Program-made: the position numbers and the translations under genes
Source of the DNA: Triglochin maritima
Lineage: Eukaryota > Streptophyta > Magnoliopsida > Alismatales > Juncaginaceae
Assembly (NCBI GenBank): GCA_963682175.1
Contig: OY821772.1
Location: 58,550,925 to 58,614,924, forward strand
Reading direction: 5' to 3'
Length of the DNA: 64,000 bases
The notes under the pieces: model-generated
Told to the model about the DNA's origin: nothing
The model's input: the letters and a program-made list of their open reading frames with translations, nothing else
The model's database searches: none
Shown here: piece after piece, positions 22,396 to 33,550 of the stretch
How the letters are laid out: each line of letters opens with the position of its first letter
Position numbering within the stretch: the first letter of the stretch is position 1

Positions 22396-24605
22396 GGAAA
22401 TTTTTCGATAAAAAATAATTTAAAATTTCCCCCCAAAATAAACCTGGTTTAAACAAACATGTGGTGACAATGGGTCTTGTTTTTTAGTGTATAAAAAATA
22501 CGACATTTCAGATGCCGAGTTCTGTAGAAAATAAATCTTTGAAGAACTAGGCGTTGAGGACACCAAGTTCTTCGTACCCAAAGTCGGCAATGTTGCCGCC
22601 GAATTCCAACACTTACAACATTTTACACACACCAAGTAGGGTGTGATGCCAATTCAGAGGCTTAATAGAACTCGACAATAAAGGTGTCGAGTTATTTGAA
22701 ACAGAACTCGACAATTTTCACCATTGCCAAGTTCGTTTTCAAAGAACTCGACACCTTCATTGTCGAGTTTGGTTCAGACAGATTTTGATCTTTGATCATT
22801 CATCTGACGAATTATGTTTAATAGAACTCGACACCTTCTCGACATCATCTCCTGTTAAATAAATATTTCAACAACAAATAAAAACTTTTCAACTACAAAA
22901 AATTCAACAACAAACACAATCATTTAAACCAACAACATTTAAACCACAAACACAATAATTTCAACCACAAACATTTAAACCACAAAAATTTCAAAGACAT
23001 ATTTAAAACTGTGAAAACAAACGCCAAACACAAACAACCACAATAAAACTAAAATAACATCTAAAAAAACAAGTGAAACATTTTGACATAAATCAAACTA
23101 ACACTAAAGTAATAACAACAAAATAAGTTTAATACAACAAAATATCTATCATAAGAGACCCATCAACATCTACTTCTTCTTTGGATGCGCCTAAGCACGT
23201 CTTCTACCACGACCGCGACCACCACCTCGTCCGGCATTTGCAACATCTTCCATTTCTTAAGTAAGACCCTCATCTCCATCGTCTAAAGTATGACGAAGAC
23301 CAGCATCATCATCTTTTTCTTCCTCCTCCACCTGATCATGACTCAATCATAGTGTAGGGTCGTGGGCACCAAAACACATACAATGAATGTTTTCATCCTA
23401 ACCTTCAGTTTTTTAGCGACCGTGGAGGCTTTCTTATCTGTCTTAATCATTCCATGTAATTTGTGGAGTTCCTCATGGAACTTGTAAACTTGATGAACAT
23501 GTAGCAAAAGATGCATTAGTAAAATATGCAACACAAAAATTAAAATGTTTAAATTGCAAAACGTAAATTAAAATCATAAAATTTCTCGTTTTGTCCCCGC
23601 ACGCGGTCGGTACATCATCCGTTGAGAAACCACATTCTTTTGTTCAACCCACCGTATTGTGATGTTCTAATATCATTCCATAAATAATTGTCGTCTGTCT
23701 TTTGGACGGGTACCCAACATCGGGGGGTGGAACTGAATATGATCTCTTTTATGTGATTGATGGTCAATAAACATGCATTTTCTACCAACCAGTTGACATC
23801 TGCCTGGCCCATGAGCGGACTTCACTATGTGTCTCTTCATTGGCTCTAGAATGTGCTAGACAAGTCCAAATTGCTGCATTATCGCATCCCCAAAATTGAT
23901 AAGTCATGTATGACTCATCCATATTTTTGCACCTTCTGTACACAATGATGACAATTGTTGTCAATTCAGATGTGTGTAGGGGCCCACGTCACTTGATCCA
24001 GCTCCTGTGTGTCAAACTCATTTCTGTGGAATTTCCAGACGAAACTCAGGGTCTGTACGTCGAGTTCACTTTTTTTAAAATGAACACGGCTTTAATCATG
24101 TCGAGTTCTGCCTTAAAAACTCCACAACCGAGATGTCGAGTTCATTATGAATTCCTAGAGTGGGAACTACCTCCACGTTCCAAAATGTGGTTAAAACTTT
24201 CAAATAGAACTTGATATTTTAAAAGTTCGAGTTCTATTTGACAGAACTCGGCAACCCCAACACCGAGTTCTGTTTAACCGAACTCGGCAATACAATGATT
24301 GAGTTCTATCTACCCTACTGCCTGACTGAGTGTGTGCAAAAAAAATTAAGTGTTAAAACTCGGCAATACGAACGTCGAGTTCGGGTATGAAGAACTTGAC
24401 GTTCTCAATTCCTAGTTTATGTAGGTACAAGTCGGCGTTAGTAACGTTGAGTTTTTCAAGAAAAATTATTATACAGAATTCGATGTCTCAGATGACGAGT
24501 TTTGTATACACTAAAAAAAAGACACATCGTCGATGGCGGGTCTACTTTCGAAACTATTTTGGGGGATGTTTAATTTGGAAAAAAATATAATTCGAAAAAA
24601 ATATA
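22396..24605 (-). mobile_element. Degenerate Mutator-like element with plant mobile domain gene
   Basis: The outer parts (about 22396-22500 and 24505-24605) resemble each other in inverted orientation, sharing a C-rich CCCCCAAAATA block and TTTTTTAGTGTATA. Inside them are clusters of AACTCGACA and its complement (22500-22840 and 24055-24500). The centre holds a degenerate gene of plant-mobile-domain type on the minus strand. Long imperfect termini plus such a cargo suggest a Mutator-like element. Exact ends and a target duplication were not resolved, so CACTA or another superfamily remains possible. Confidence 0.55.
23191..24050 (-). pseudogene. Plant mobile domain (PMD) protein pseudogene
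   Basis: Minus-strand frames read FDTQELDQVTWAPYT (near 24020-23975), QFWGCDNAAIWTC, MQQFGL, HIQFHPPMLGTRP and an Arg/Gly-rich end GRGGGRGRGRRRA followed by TAG at 23191-23193, preceded by an acidic stretch VEEEEKDDDAG. These resemble the C-terminal half of plant mobile domain proteins, which occur both as host MAIN/MAIL-like proteins and inside plant transposons. The order is right, but several frame changes and in-frame stops separate the blocks and the N-terminal half is missing. Identification is from motif memory and position, without a database match. Confidence 0.55.
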
Positions 24606-25866
24606 ACGAATAACGAAATGTGAGTCATCATTTACGAGATTTTGGTGAAATAGGAGTACCCCTTTATAACGAATGGCATTAAGTCCATTGACTTGAAAAA
24701 AAGAAAAAGAAAAAAAAATCCATTGACCAATCCAATTGCTGGTGATTGCAATTTCTCGCGACGTCAACATCTGGAAAACAAACACTATCTTAGCGATGCC
24801 TACGTATTTGAAATTGAAGCAATGCTGGGGGAAATCAACAGACTTTTAAGATAAGCATGACGCACAGAACCAATATGTTTAAATTGGATAGTGATTTGGG
24901 CAAATGGTAATTATTGTGACATGTGGTCCAGTTACTCATATCTCTTCCTACCAAAAAAGTAGTTTAAAATGTCCCACTTGCATGTCTTAGAAGTTGGTCA
25001 CTTTGGTTGCTCTCAATATCCTTTTCATGTTCGAATTTTACATACGGTTGACTTGTCTATTTTTGGACTTTTTCTGTTTTTTTTCTAAAATATATCGATT
25101 AAATTGGTGTTAGAGAACAAAAGTGATCGACAATTAGGATGACGATTAGAGATAGTTTTTTGAATTAGGGATAGTGAATCATTTGACATGGCAATTATAT
25201 GTCTAACAATTGTTTAGTGTTTTCACTCTCCTTGTAGACAAGTCGTAACTAATAACTTTCACCGGAACATTTCTAGCAACTAAATGTTTCAAGAAATATT
25301 AGACTACTAATCATGTGCCTAATTTATATTTGTTGCTTCTCATCCAAACACACCTACAATAATTTGGAGTACGTAACTGGGTAATTAACCTTTTTTGCTT
25401 AACAAACCACCTCGTATTCTCGTATCCTTTGGAATGCAAAAATGTGAATACTGTGACAAATGAAAAAGACAAGGACGAATTTTCGAAAGACTTGAGAGTT
25501 GAGAGTTGAGAGTTGAGAGGGTGTATTAGCCGTGAACTTTTCTTCAATCTCCAAAATTGTATTGTCTTTTCCTCTCAAGCTCAATTATTTAGCACGTCAT
25601 TGCATGCAAACAAGAAACTAGTGGACGTACGTACTCAACATTGTTTTCTAAGTTCGATTGAATATTTCGAATTGACATGTTACCCAAGGAACTTTTTATT
25701 TTTTGTAATTATATTCAAAAAGTATACCCATTCTAATTCACTTATATTTTCATCTCCTTCACAGGGAGACTTTAAACAATTCTACTATGTTTTACAAAAA
25801 TTTCTAAACTTTCACAAATCATATGAAATAATATTACGTTCTAACCAATAACCACAACTTTATGTC
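24307..25866. repeat. Tandem-duplicated segment, copy 1 (A+B)
   Basis: Part A (24307-24884) repeats at 25867-26490 and part B (24885-25866) repeats at 34677-35645. The copies are very similar, including short ORFs at 25311-25547 and 35097-35363. Part A begins inside the transposon end described at 22396-24605 and runs into flanking DNA, so the duplication is segmental and not a transposon copy. No gene seen in it. Confidence 0.8.
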
Positions 25867-26490
25867 TCTATCTACCCTACGCTTGACAGAGTGTGTGCAA
25901 ATTTTTCTAAGTGTTGAAACTCAGCAATACGAACGTCAAGTTCGGGTACGGAGAACTTGACGTTCTCAATGTCTAGTTTGTGTAGGTAAAAGTCGACGTC
26001 AGTAACGTTGAGGTCTTCAAGAATTTTTTTTATACAGAACTTGTTATCTCGAACGTCGAGTTCTGTATACACTAAAAAACAATATCGGTCGCCGCCACGT
26101 GTCAATACGTGGTGGTAACGGGTCTACTTTCAAAATTATTTTGAAGAGATATTTAATTTGGAAAAAAAATAGAAATAACTTTAATTAAAAAAAATTCCTC
26201 TTGTTTAACTGCACTGTGGGCTTACGAAGAAGGAAATGTGAGTCATCATTTACGAGATTTTGGTAAAATAGGAGTACCCCTTTATAAGGAATGGCATTAA
26301 GTCCAATGACTTGAAAAAAAGAAAAAGAAAAAAAGTCCATTGACCAATCCAATTGGGGGTGATTGCAATTTCTCGCGACGTAATTATCTGGAAAACAAAC
26401 AGCATCTTAGCGATGCCTACGTCTTTGAAATTGAAGCAATGCTGGGGGAAATCACAGACTTTTAAGATAAGCATGACGCACAGAACCAAT
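25867..26490. repeat. Tandem-duplicated segment, copy 2, part A
   Basis: It matches 24307-24884, including the block AAATGTGAGTCATCATTTAC and the end GCATGACGCACAGAACCAAT. Directly after 26490 the match to copy 1 stops and unrelated DNA begins; the continuation of the match is found 8.2 kb away at 34677. Confidence 0.8.
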
Positions 26491-27256
26491 ATTGTCGTTA
26501 TGTCCCGCCTATAGCTTCATAGGGGGGCAAATCTTTCTTATGATATTTCGTTTCATCAAATGGACTAGGCTAGGGGGTCAAGTTCAATTGATCGGAGAAA
26601 GATCAAGTAATACTGTTAGTATAATCTCGCATCGTGAAATTCAGAACACACTAGCGTTTGAGTATTCACGTATTTACCCCTCAAGATTTAGTACATAGCC
26701 TGAATTCAATTTGAAACTCCTAGGGTCTACCTACATTTTTTTAATGAAAATCAAACCGAACTCATGAATCCAATCAACTCATTTCAGATCAAATTTTTAA
26801 ATTTTATCTGCACTTTAATCCATTTTCATTTTAAATCCCAAATATGGGTTTTAAAGTCTCCCAACTGAATTGGGTTTATTGCAACAGTCCGTCTATGAGT
26901 TATGGGGTGAACGAAATCGACGTTCTTCTAATGAGGACACCTCAGCAACTCGGGATCTACATGCATGCATTGCTGATGTTACGAGGACGACAACGTAAAA
27001 TCTTAGGCATGACTTGTACGATTTTGATGAGTATCTTCGGAGACAGTCCGAGTAACCTCATTTAAAGATCGAGTGGCTGCCCGTCGATGCTAAATGGACG
27101 AACGTACCTCTGCTAAATGGGGGCCGCAAGGATATAATTAGGTGGGAATATGGGGTCACATTTGTTCTAACTAAGGTTTTGATTGCGTTTACGTTTTCTA
27201 ATTTGCACGGTTCTTTTCTTTTTTTTACTTTTGGTTCGTAGTTCGTGGGTAACAGT
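26491..27256. other. Unassigned DNA at left of the 8.2-kb insert
   Basis: No recognisable gene or transposon terminus. The open frames at 26492-26698 and 26844-27065 match nothing I know. Confidence 0.4.
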
Positions 27257-27324
27257 GTAAAGTCTCTAAACCTATTTAGGGTGCTAATTGGTAAAGTCTC
27301 TAAACCTATTTAGGGTGCTAATTG
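27257..27324. repeat. Tandem repeat, 34 bp x 2
   Basis: Two identical 34-bp units (27257-27290, 27291-27324) starting GTAAAGTCTC and ending GCTAATTG. A G-rich stretch with poly-G and a TG microsatellite (27427-27448) follows, ending at the Copia LTR. Confidence 0.85.
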
Positions 27325-27446
27325 GTGTTAGGAGGAGAGAAGTGGTGATGGGATGACAACATGGAGGGGTGTATGTGAACAGTGGATGCATGGGTGAGGG
27401 TGTAGGGGGGATGGGTTAGAGGAATGGGGGGGGGGGGTGTGTGTGT

Positions 27447-28689
27447 GTGGGTTATGGGTCCACTAATCACTTTTTAAGCTAACCCACAATTCTCTACTTG
27501 ATTAAGCAATCAAATGCGCAGCGGAATAAACAAACAAGTAGAGAAAGAAAGACAATGCAAACCACACAAAGACGCGTCGGATTTACAGAGGTTCGGCCGC
27601 GCCTACGTCCTCTCTTGCAAGCCCCTCTCGAATCCCCGTTCGAGCTCCTCTTGCGTCTTCACTATGCCTCCCCGTTCCGGGCCGGGAGCAACGCCTTTTA
27701 CAAGTCTTCAAGCTCGCGAACAACCCTCGCCGAGCTTGACACCACCTCTCACAACCCGAGAGGATCACTTCGGGCTTTCACCGAAATCTCTACTTCTTTG
27801 TCTTGGGCTTTCACCAAGACCCTTGCTCACTTGACAACACAAGTAACCGAGTGGGATTCACTCTCTAATTGAGCACAACAATTGCTAGTATGATGATTGA
27901 TGAAGGATGTGGAAATTAGGCTTTGGAATCACTAATTGGGAGCTTTGAGGTTGTGGAAAATCTCACTATAAGTTTGACACTTTGGAGTTGTGAAATCTTG
28001 TTGAAAACTAAGTGTGAACCTCTATTTATAAGCTCCTAAAGATTTCTAGCCGTTTGGACAAGATTTGATTGGGTTTTGTGCAAGATACACAAAACAGAAA
28101 ATCGGGTTCAGAAATCTGTCCAGAAACGGTCGACCGAAAGGTGTATCGGTCGACCGAACCCTTGAGTCTGTTGATGGATCGGTTGACCGAACATAGGTAT
28201 TGGTCGACCGAATCACTTAAGTTCTTTAAGTCAACGGTCGACCGAACAGGTGCCGGTCGACCGAACTACTGGGTTCGGTAGAGAGAAATCTTGATCGGTT
28301 GGACAAACTTGTGTCGACCGATAGCAGGGGGTTTTTCACGAATTGAACGGTCGACCGAAAATGGTATTTTGGTCGACCGGTTCAAAAGTATTTGGGGGTG
28401 TATATAGGAAAAATGTGTATACGACCGTTGTATAATACGACAAATAAAACGGTCGTATTTTTACCAGAAATGGCAAACGAAACGGTCGACCGAAGGTCTA
28501 CCGGTCGACCGAACCGGTCTGGGTAATCGGTTAATAGAAGGTGGAATCGGTTGAACGAATTGGTCTGGTATAACAAATATTGTGTATAACCGGTCGACCG
28601 AAAAGGTGAACGGTCGACCGAACTCAGGTAGACTGGCGACCAATGTTTTTAGGTGTTTAGGTGATCTAATGGAGTCCAAAAAGCCAACA
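27447..28689 (-). repeat. 3' LTR of family C element, internally deleted
   Basis: It matches 30605-32145 except for a 298-bp deletion located between GAGTCCAAA and AAGCCAACA. A minus-strand TATAAATA lies at 28023-28030 and the array of paired CGGTCGACCG dyads at 28127-28620 lies upstream of it. ORFs at 27498-27872, 28069-28281, 28382-28576 and 28461-28679 are LTR readings repeated in the other LTR, not genes. Confidence 0.9.
28127..28620 (-). promoter_or_regulatory. U3 array of paired CGGTCGACCG palindromes
   Basis: Ten-base palindromes or near matches start at 28127, 28147, 28180, 28201, 28235, 28254, 28296, 28311, 28348, 28370, 28483, 28502, 28528, 28548, 28591 and 28611. They fall into eight pairs with start-to-start spacing of 20, 21, 19, 15, 22, 19, 20 and 20 bp. 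The array lies about 100-590 bp upstream of the LTR TATA box, where U3 enhancers sit. The other LTR has the same array shifted by 3158 bp (from 31285). Confidence 0.8.
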
Positions 28690-29368
28690 ATCTCCCCCTT
28701 TTTGATGATGGCAACCTATATCTTAAATCAACCTAATACTTGAAATTTGTATATGTTAACTATGCATATAAATGCTCCCCTTATGGATGTGCATAGTTTA
28801 TCTTGACAAATTCATGTATATTTCAAGTATCCTTAATTTATTACTTCTCCCCCTTTGACATCTATCAAAAAATCAATAATCAATGTAATATATGAAATGA
28901 AATTTCTCCCCCATTTACAATTATATATAATTATTTGAGTTCAATTTAGATGTCATTTGTAATGAAGATGCTCCCCCTAAATTTTGCACTTCATTACTCT
29001 AATAAAAGATATAACAAGTAAGCTCCCCCTATCAATAAGGCTAAGTGGAAACAATAAGTATGATTAAAGTTAAGTTCAATTAAGTTTCTATTTAAGCCTT
29101 ATTCTAACATCCATTTAAAATTTGACATTTATAATCAATGGATGTGGTATATGATTTGCAAAGAATGGGGTAAATGATTTTCAATGAATTGAATTCTAAG
29201 GATATGACAATTAAGCATATTAACTAGATTAGAGCTATTTTTCAGAAATTTTAGAGATAGAAATTTTTATACCAAACTTGAATCTTGAATAGCTCCAATC
29301 TTGATTTGGTGATGCAACCGGATTCGAATTCGACGCTTTGGCTCACCCGGTCACCACCAATCTCTTCC
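28690..29368 (-). other. 3' internal region with repeated polypurine tracts
   Basis: The tract against the LTR (28690-28704, minus strand AAAAAGGGGGAGAT) is the polypurine primer. Five further GGGGAG-type runs follow at about 28774, 28844, 28904, 28971 and 29021. No ORF lies here. Serial purine tracts are known from some plant Copia elements of the SIRE type. Confidence 0.7.
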
Positions 29369-30538
29369 TCAAGCTCCTACAAGTGTAGATTTTGGTACCC
29401 ATTTTTGCTTGGGTCCATTAAGTTTAGCTTTTGGTACCCAAATCCAAGTTGATTTTGGTACCTCTACACTTACTTTCTTTTTCATGGCAAAATTATGTTT
29501 AACATTAATTTGAATAGGAAAGTTTTTAACATAAAAATTGTTTTTATTGCCATGTGTGAACTTATGCAATTTATTTGACAAATTTTCATTTAAGACATTA
29601 AGTTCACTGTTTTTAGTTGCTAGAGATTCATTTAAGCAATTTAGATTTTTAATCATAGAATTATGCTTTTCATTCATGTTAAGCATGTGAATCTCTAAAT
29701 TTGCAACCTTTTCATTCATGCAATTTAAGTCATTTAAAGTTTGCTTGCTTTCAAGATATGATTTATCTAGTTTCTTTAGCAAGTCAATTTTGTCATTTTC
29801 AAGCATATGACTTTCAATTGCATTAGATGAGGTAGATTTATCATTTAAGCACTCATTCTTCAAGCATGCATTTTCTAAAGTAAGAGCATCAATTTTAGTA
29901 AGCAAATCAACTTTATCATCTAACATAGATGCATTTTGACATTTAAGCTCATCTATTTGCTTGTTTGCTAATTTATTTGATTCATGAAGCTCTTTACATT
30001 TTTCTACCATTTTCAGAAATGCATTTTGTAGTTTATGTGAATGCGATGATTTTCCACTTGAACTACAACTTGAAGAGTGACTAGAAGATACCTCATCTTC
30101 ACTTTCTCCATCGGATGAGCTTGATGTTGAACAAGATGTTGAATTGATTTCTTCACATCTAACTTGAGCTACATCCATTGGAGTGGCTTCTCCCTTTTTC
30201 CCGGTTGGTGAATCTCCTTCACCAAAATTCTTTTCTAATGTTTGCCATATATGATGAGCACTATCACATGAGCAAACAAGATTAAAATGTTCATCTCCTA
30301 ATGCACAAAATAAGACATTCATAGCTTTTGCATTTAGGGATGCATTTTTCTCATCTTCTAAACTCCATTTACTAATATGATATCTAGGTGATTCATATGG
30401 AGTTTGAATCATAAACCACAAGTTAGCATTCATGGATTTAATAAAAGAAGACATTTTAAATTTCCATGAGCTAAAGTTATTTCCATCAAAATATGGTGGT
30501 TTACATGATTCATTTGGTGTGGATGCATTAAGAGCCAT
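29369..30538 (-). CDS. Copia gag-like protein, stand-alone (389 aa)
   Basis: It starts at ATG 30536-30538, 37 bp after the primer site, and ends at TGA 29369-29371. The N-terminal about 110 residues are Copia gag (PPYFDGNNFSSWKFKM, later HHIWQTLEKNFGEG). A Ser-rich acidic linker (about 125-165) and a long Asn/Leu/Lys-rich coiled-coil-prone region (about 170-340) follow. The C-terminus has the WVPK repeats seen before the protease in SIRE-like polyproteins. No CCHC zinc knuckle is visible, and the frame stops before any protease motif. The region between the capsid start and the Ser-rich linker is shorter than in full gag proteins, suggesting an internal deletion. It may still encode a particle protein; function is inferred. 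Confidence 0.8.
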   Translation of the reverse strand: MALNASTPNESCKPPYFDGNNFSSWKFKMSSFIKSMNANLWFMIQTPYESPRYHISKWSLEDEKNASLNAKAMNVLFCALGDEHFNLVCSCDSAHHIWQTLEKNFGEGDSPTGKKGEATPMDVAQVRCEEINSTSCSTSSSSDGESEDEVSSSHSSSCSSSGKSSHSHKLQNAFLKMVEKCKELHESNKLANKQIDELKCQNASMLDDKVDLLTKIDALTLENACLKNECLNDKSTSSNAIESHMLENDKIDLLKKLDKSYLESKQTLNDLNCMNEKVANLEIHMLNMNEKHNSMIKNLNCLNESLATKNSELNVLNENLSNKLHKFTHGNKNNFYVKNFPIQINVKHNFAMKKKVSVEVPKSTWIWVPKAKLNGPKQKWVPKSTLVGA

Positions 30539-30575
30539 GTTAATTTATCGATTAAGATCAAAATTAACGAACAAG

Positions 30576-30587
30576 GCTCTGATACCA
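30576..30587 (-). other. Primer-binding site of family C element
   Basis: Minus-strand TGGTATCAGAGC, complementary to initiator-Met tRNA, two bases from the 5' LTR end at 30590. Confidence 0.88.
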
Positions 30588-30589
30588 AA

Positions 30590-32145
30590 TGTGGGTAGGA
30601 TCGAGTGGGTTATGGGTCCACTAATCACTTTTTAAGCTAATCCACAATTCTCTACTTGATTAAGCAATCAAATGCGCAGCGGAATAAACAAACAAGTAGA
30701 GAAAGAAAGACAATGCAAACCACACAAAGACGCGTCGGATTTACAGAGGTTCGGCCGCGCCTACGTCCTCTCTTGCAAGCCCCTCTCGAATCCCCGTTCG
30801 AGCTCCTCTTGCGTCTTCACTATGTCTCCCCGTTCCGGGCCGGGAGCAACGCCTTTTACAAGTCTTCAAGCTCGCGAACAACCCTCGCCGAGCTTGGCAC
30901 CACCTCTCACAACCCGAGAGGATCACTTCGGGCTTTCACCGAAATCTCTACTTCTTTGTCTTGGGCTTTCACCAAGACCCTTGCTCACTTGACAACACAA
31001 GTAACCGAGTGGGATTCACTCTCTAATTGAGCACAACAATTGCTAGTATGATGATTGATGAAGGATGTGGAAATTAGGCTTTGGAATCACTAATTGGGAG
31101 CTTTGAGGTTGTGGAAAATCTCACTATAAGTTTGACACTTTGGAGTTGTGAAATCTTGTTGAAAACTAAGTGTGAACCTCTATTTATAAGCTCCTAAAGA
31201 TTTCTAGCCGTTTGGACAAGATTTGATTGGGTTTTGTGCAAGATACACAAAACAGAAAATCGGGTTCAGAAATCTGTCCAGAAACGGTCGACCGAAAGGT
31301 GTATCGGTCGACCGAACCCTTGAGTCTGTTGATGGATCGGTTGACCGAACATAGGTATTGGTCGACCGAATCACTTAAGTTCTTTAAGTCAACGGTCGAC
31401 CGAACAGGTGCCGGTCGACCGAACTACTGGGTTCGGTAGAGAGAAATCTTGATCGGTTGGACAAACTTGTGTCGACCGATAGCAGGGGGTTTTTCACGAA
31501 TTGAACGGTCGACCGAAAATGGTATTTTGGTCGACCGGTTCAAAAGTATTTGGGGGTGTATATAGGAAAAATGTGTATACGACCGTTGTATAATACGACA
31601 AATAAAACGGTCGTATTTTTACCAGAAATGGCAAACGAAACGGTCGACCGAAGGTCTACCGGTCGACCGAACCGGTCTGGGTAATCGGTTAATAGAAGGT
31701 GGAATCGGTTGAACGAATTGGTCTGGTATAACAAATATTGTGTATAACCGGTCGACCGAAAAGGTGAACGGTCGACCGAACTCAGGTAGACTGGCGACCA
31801 ATGTTTTTAGGTGTTTAGGTGATCTAATGGAGTCCAAATAATATGATATTTTGTGTGTGACTCCTACAAGGAACCTAGTGTGTGAATGCATGCATATTAG
31901 CTTATGTTATGCTCAATTCACATAAGTTCCTAATACTCAAAGAAAGGTAAAATTACATGTCTTCAATCCTAGCTTGATTACATGTCTTGACTTGATTTTT
32001 CTTCTTTCTTGAGTCTTGATCACCTATAGATGTTAGCACAATACAACATGTATACTATTATACTACATGTGCTAATCTACATGTCCTAATTAAGATTAGG
32101 TTTAATTACATCATCAAAATACGGATTAAGGCCAAAAAGCCAACA
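30590..32145 (-). repeat. 5' LTR of family C element
   Basis: The full-length LTR is 1556 bp, TG...CA, starting TGTGGGTAGGATCG on the plus strand and ending AAGCCAACA. The TATA box is at 31181-31188 (minus) and the palindrome array starts at 31285. It retains the 31839-32136 segment lost from the partner. Confidence 0.9.
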
Positions 32146-33350
32146 GACCGAACCTTATGGGAACGGTTGACCAGATTGCCTCTTTCGGTCGATCGTTTGT
32201 GCACAGAACTGAATTTCCGATCCTTTTAGGATGTCAACTATGTCCACGGAAACCCGTGTCCTCGCATAGTGCGTGAGCCGGAAGGTGACGGTAGGCGCGT
32301 TACGCGTGCCTGCCCAGGGACAACCGGGTGGAAGAGTGTGAGTGTTCGGGACACGTCACCTTCATGTATGGATCGTGACTTGTTGTGATGGATTGATGGA
32401 CTCATTGTAGTGTACCAGGCCTGAGGGATCGCAGATCCCAAAGTATGATGTTGTGTGGGCAAGCAACTATCGTTGGGTGAGGTGACTACCGTCCTGGATG
32501 ACTACGGAGGTCGCTGCCCTGCTTTTATAGCGGTGAAGTTGGTTTTTGCGGCTCGTGGAGCCTGATGACCCAGCGGACTTCGGTCCAGACCCGTCCGATG
32601 TTGTGCCAGACGTATGTTGGACCACCGATGCTGTTCCGGCGATGATGTGTCGATGTTGTTCCGGCTATGATGTTTGATGAGTCGATGTTGTTCCAACTAT
32701 GTTTTCCTCAGCTGAGCACCTACTGAGATGATGATTGATGGACCGACGGAGTGACGGTTCCGTTGGGGTGGTTTCGGCCACGAAGTTACAGATCTGTTTC
32801 TTATGGCACGGACCTGACGAATGCTCCTTGCCGAACCCCATGTTTAGTGTAGCCGCGTGTGGGGAGCGTCACGTCTTGTTCCGCTAGACCGTATGTGCCT
32901 ACAGTAGGTCTCCTTGGGAGACCCGATGACGATTGTTGCACTGATGTCTTGTGCTACCATTCGGGGAAATTGTTTTCCTTACTGCATATGACATTGCATG
33001 CTACTAGTATGATATGTTCTTTTGTACTACTGCATGCATATAGGTACGTTTGGCATACGGAGTTTCCTTATGGAAACTCAGACATTGTTGTTGCATGTTT
33101 TATTTTAGGACCGCTGTAGGTCCAGTTGGGGTGGTGTCGGCGGACGCACGCATTCTGGGACCAGATCCTCTCGTTCGGACCATTGAGATCGTAATGATTA
33201 CTTGTATTGTATTTTGTTATATCTGATGTAATCATGTAGCTTTTGAAAAACTCTGATGTCTGATAAGTAACAGTATCGTCTTTTGATTATTGATCTCCGA
33301 TGTGTTGTTGATAAATTTTAAATTTATGTTGTTTTCTGTGCGTTATGAAA
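32146..33350. other. GC-richer unidentified sequence, possible old retroelement LTR
   Basis: It is noticeably richer in G+C than its surroundings and contains GACCGAACC and GGTTGACC near its left end, reminiscent of Copia U3 palindromes. The right part (33100-33350) resembles the generic 3' region of Gypsy-type LTRs only loosely. No LTR pair, primer site or coding domain was found. The ORFs at 32238-32462, 32502-32696 and 32859-33119 look incidental. Confidence 0.3.
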
Positions 33351-33550
33351 TTCTCAAATTCAGCAATAAAATTGGAGAGAAACAACCTTTTTCTCGTGAA
33401 AAGATCGGTTGAAGCACCGATCTCAGCATCATAATTCATATTCATCAAGCCCAAAGATAAGCAACCAGATTCGCATTTCTCATTTCAAATAACTCTCTAT
33501 TTACACCAAAGCAAGAAAGAAAGAAAAGAAAAACAGAGAGGGGAAAAACG

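Larger units (their letters stand above)
27447..32145 (-). mobile_element. Gag-only non-autonomous Copia element, family C
   Basis: The LTRs are 30590-32145 (5', 1556 bp) and 27447-28689 (3', 1243 bp as preserved). Between them lie a primer site, one gag ORF and a polypurine tract, but no protease, integrase, RT or RNase H. Where they align, the LTRs differ at only three sites that I could find, so insertion was recent. The 3' LTR lacks 298 bp present in the other (31839-32136) and its outermost 15 bases are replaced by TG repeats. No target duplication was found, consistent with that lost end. It depends on enzymes from a related autonomous element. Confidence 0.88.

Noticed and set aside
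27498..28679. ORFs repeated at 30656-31891
   Set aside because: LTR sequence of family C read in several frames; identical copies reflect young LTRs, not conserved proteins.
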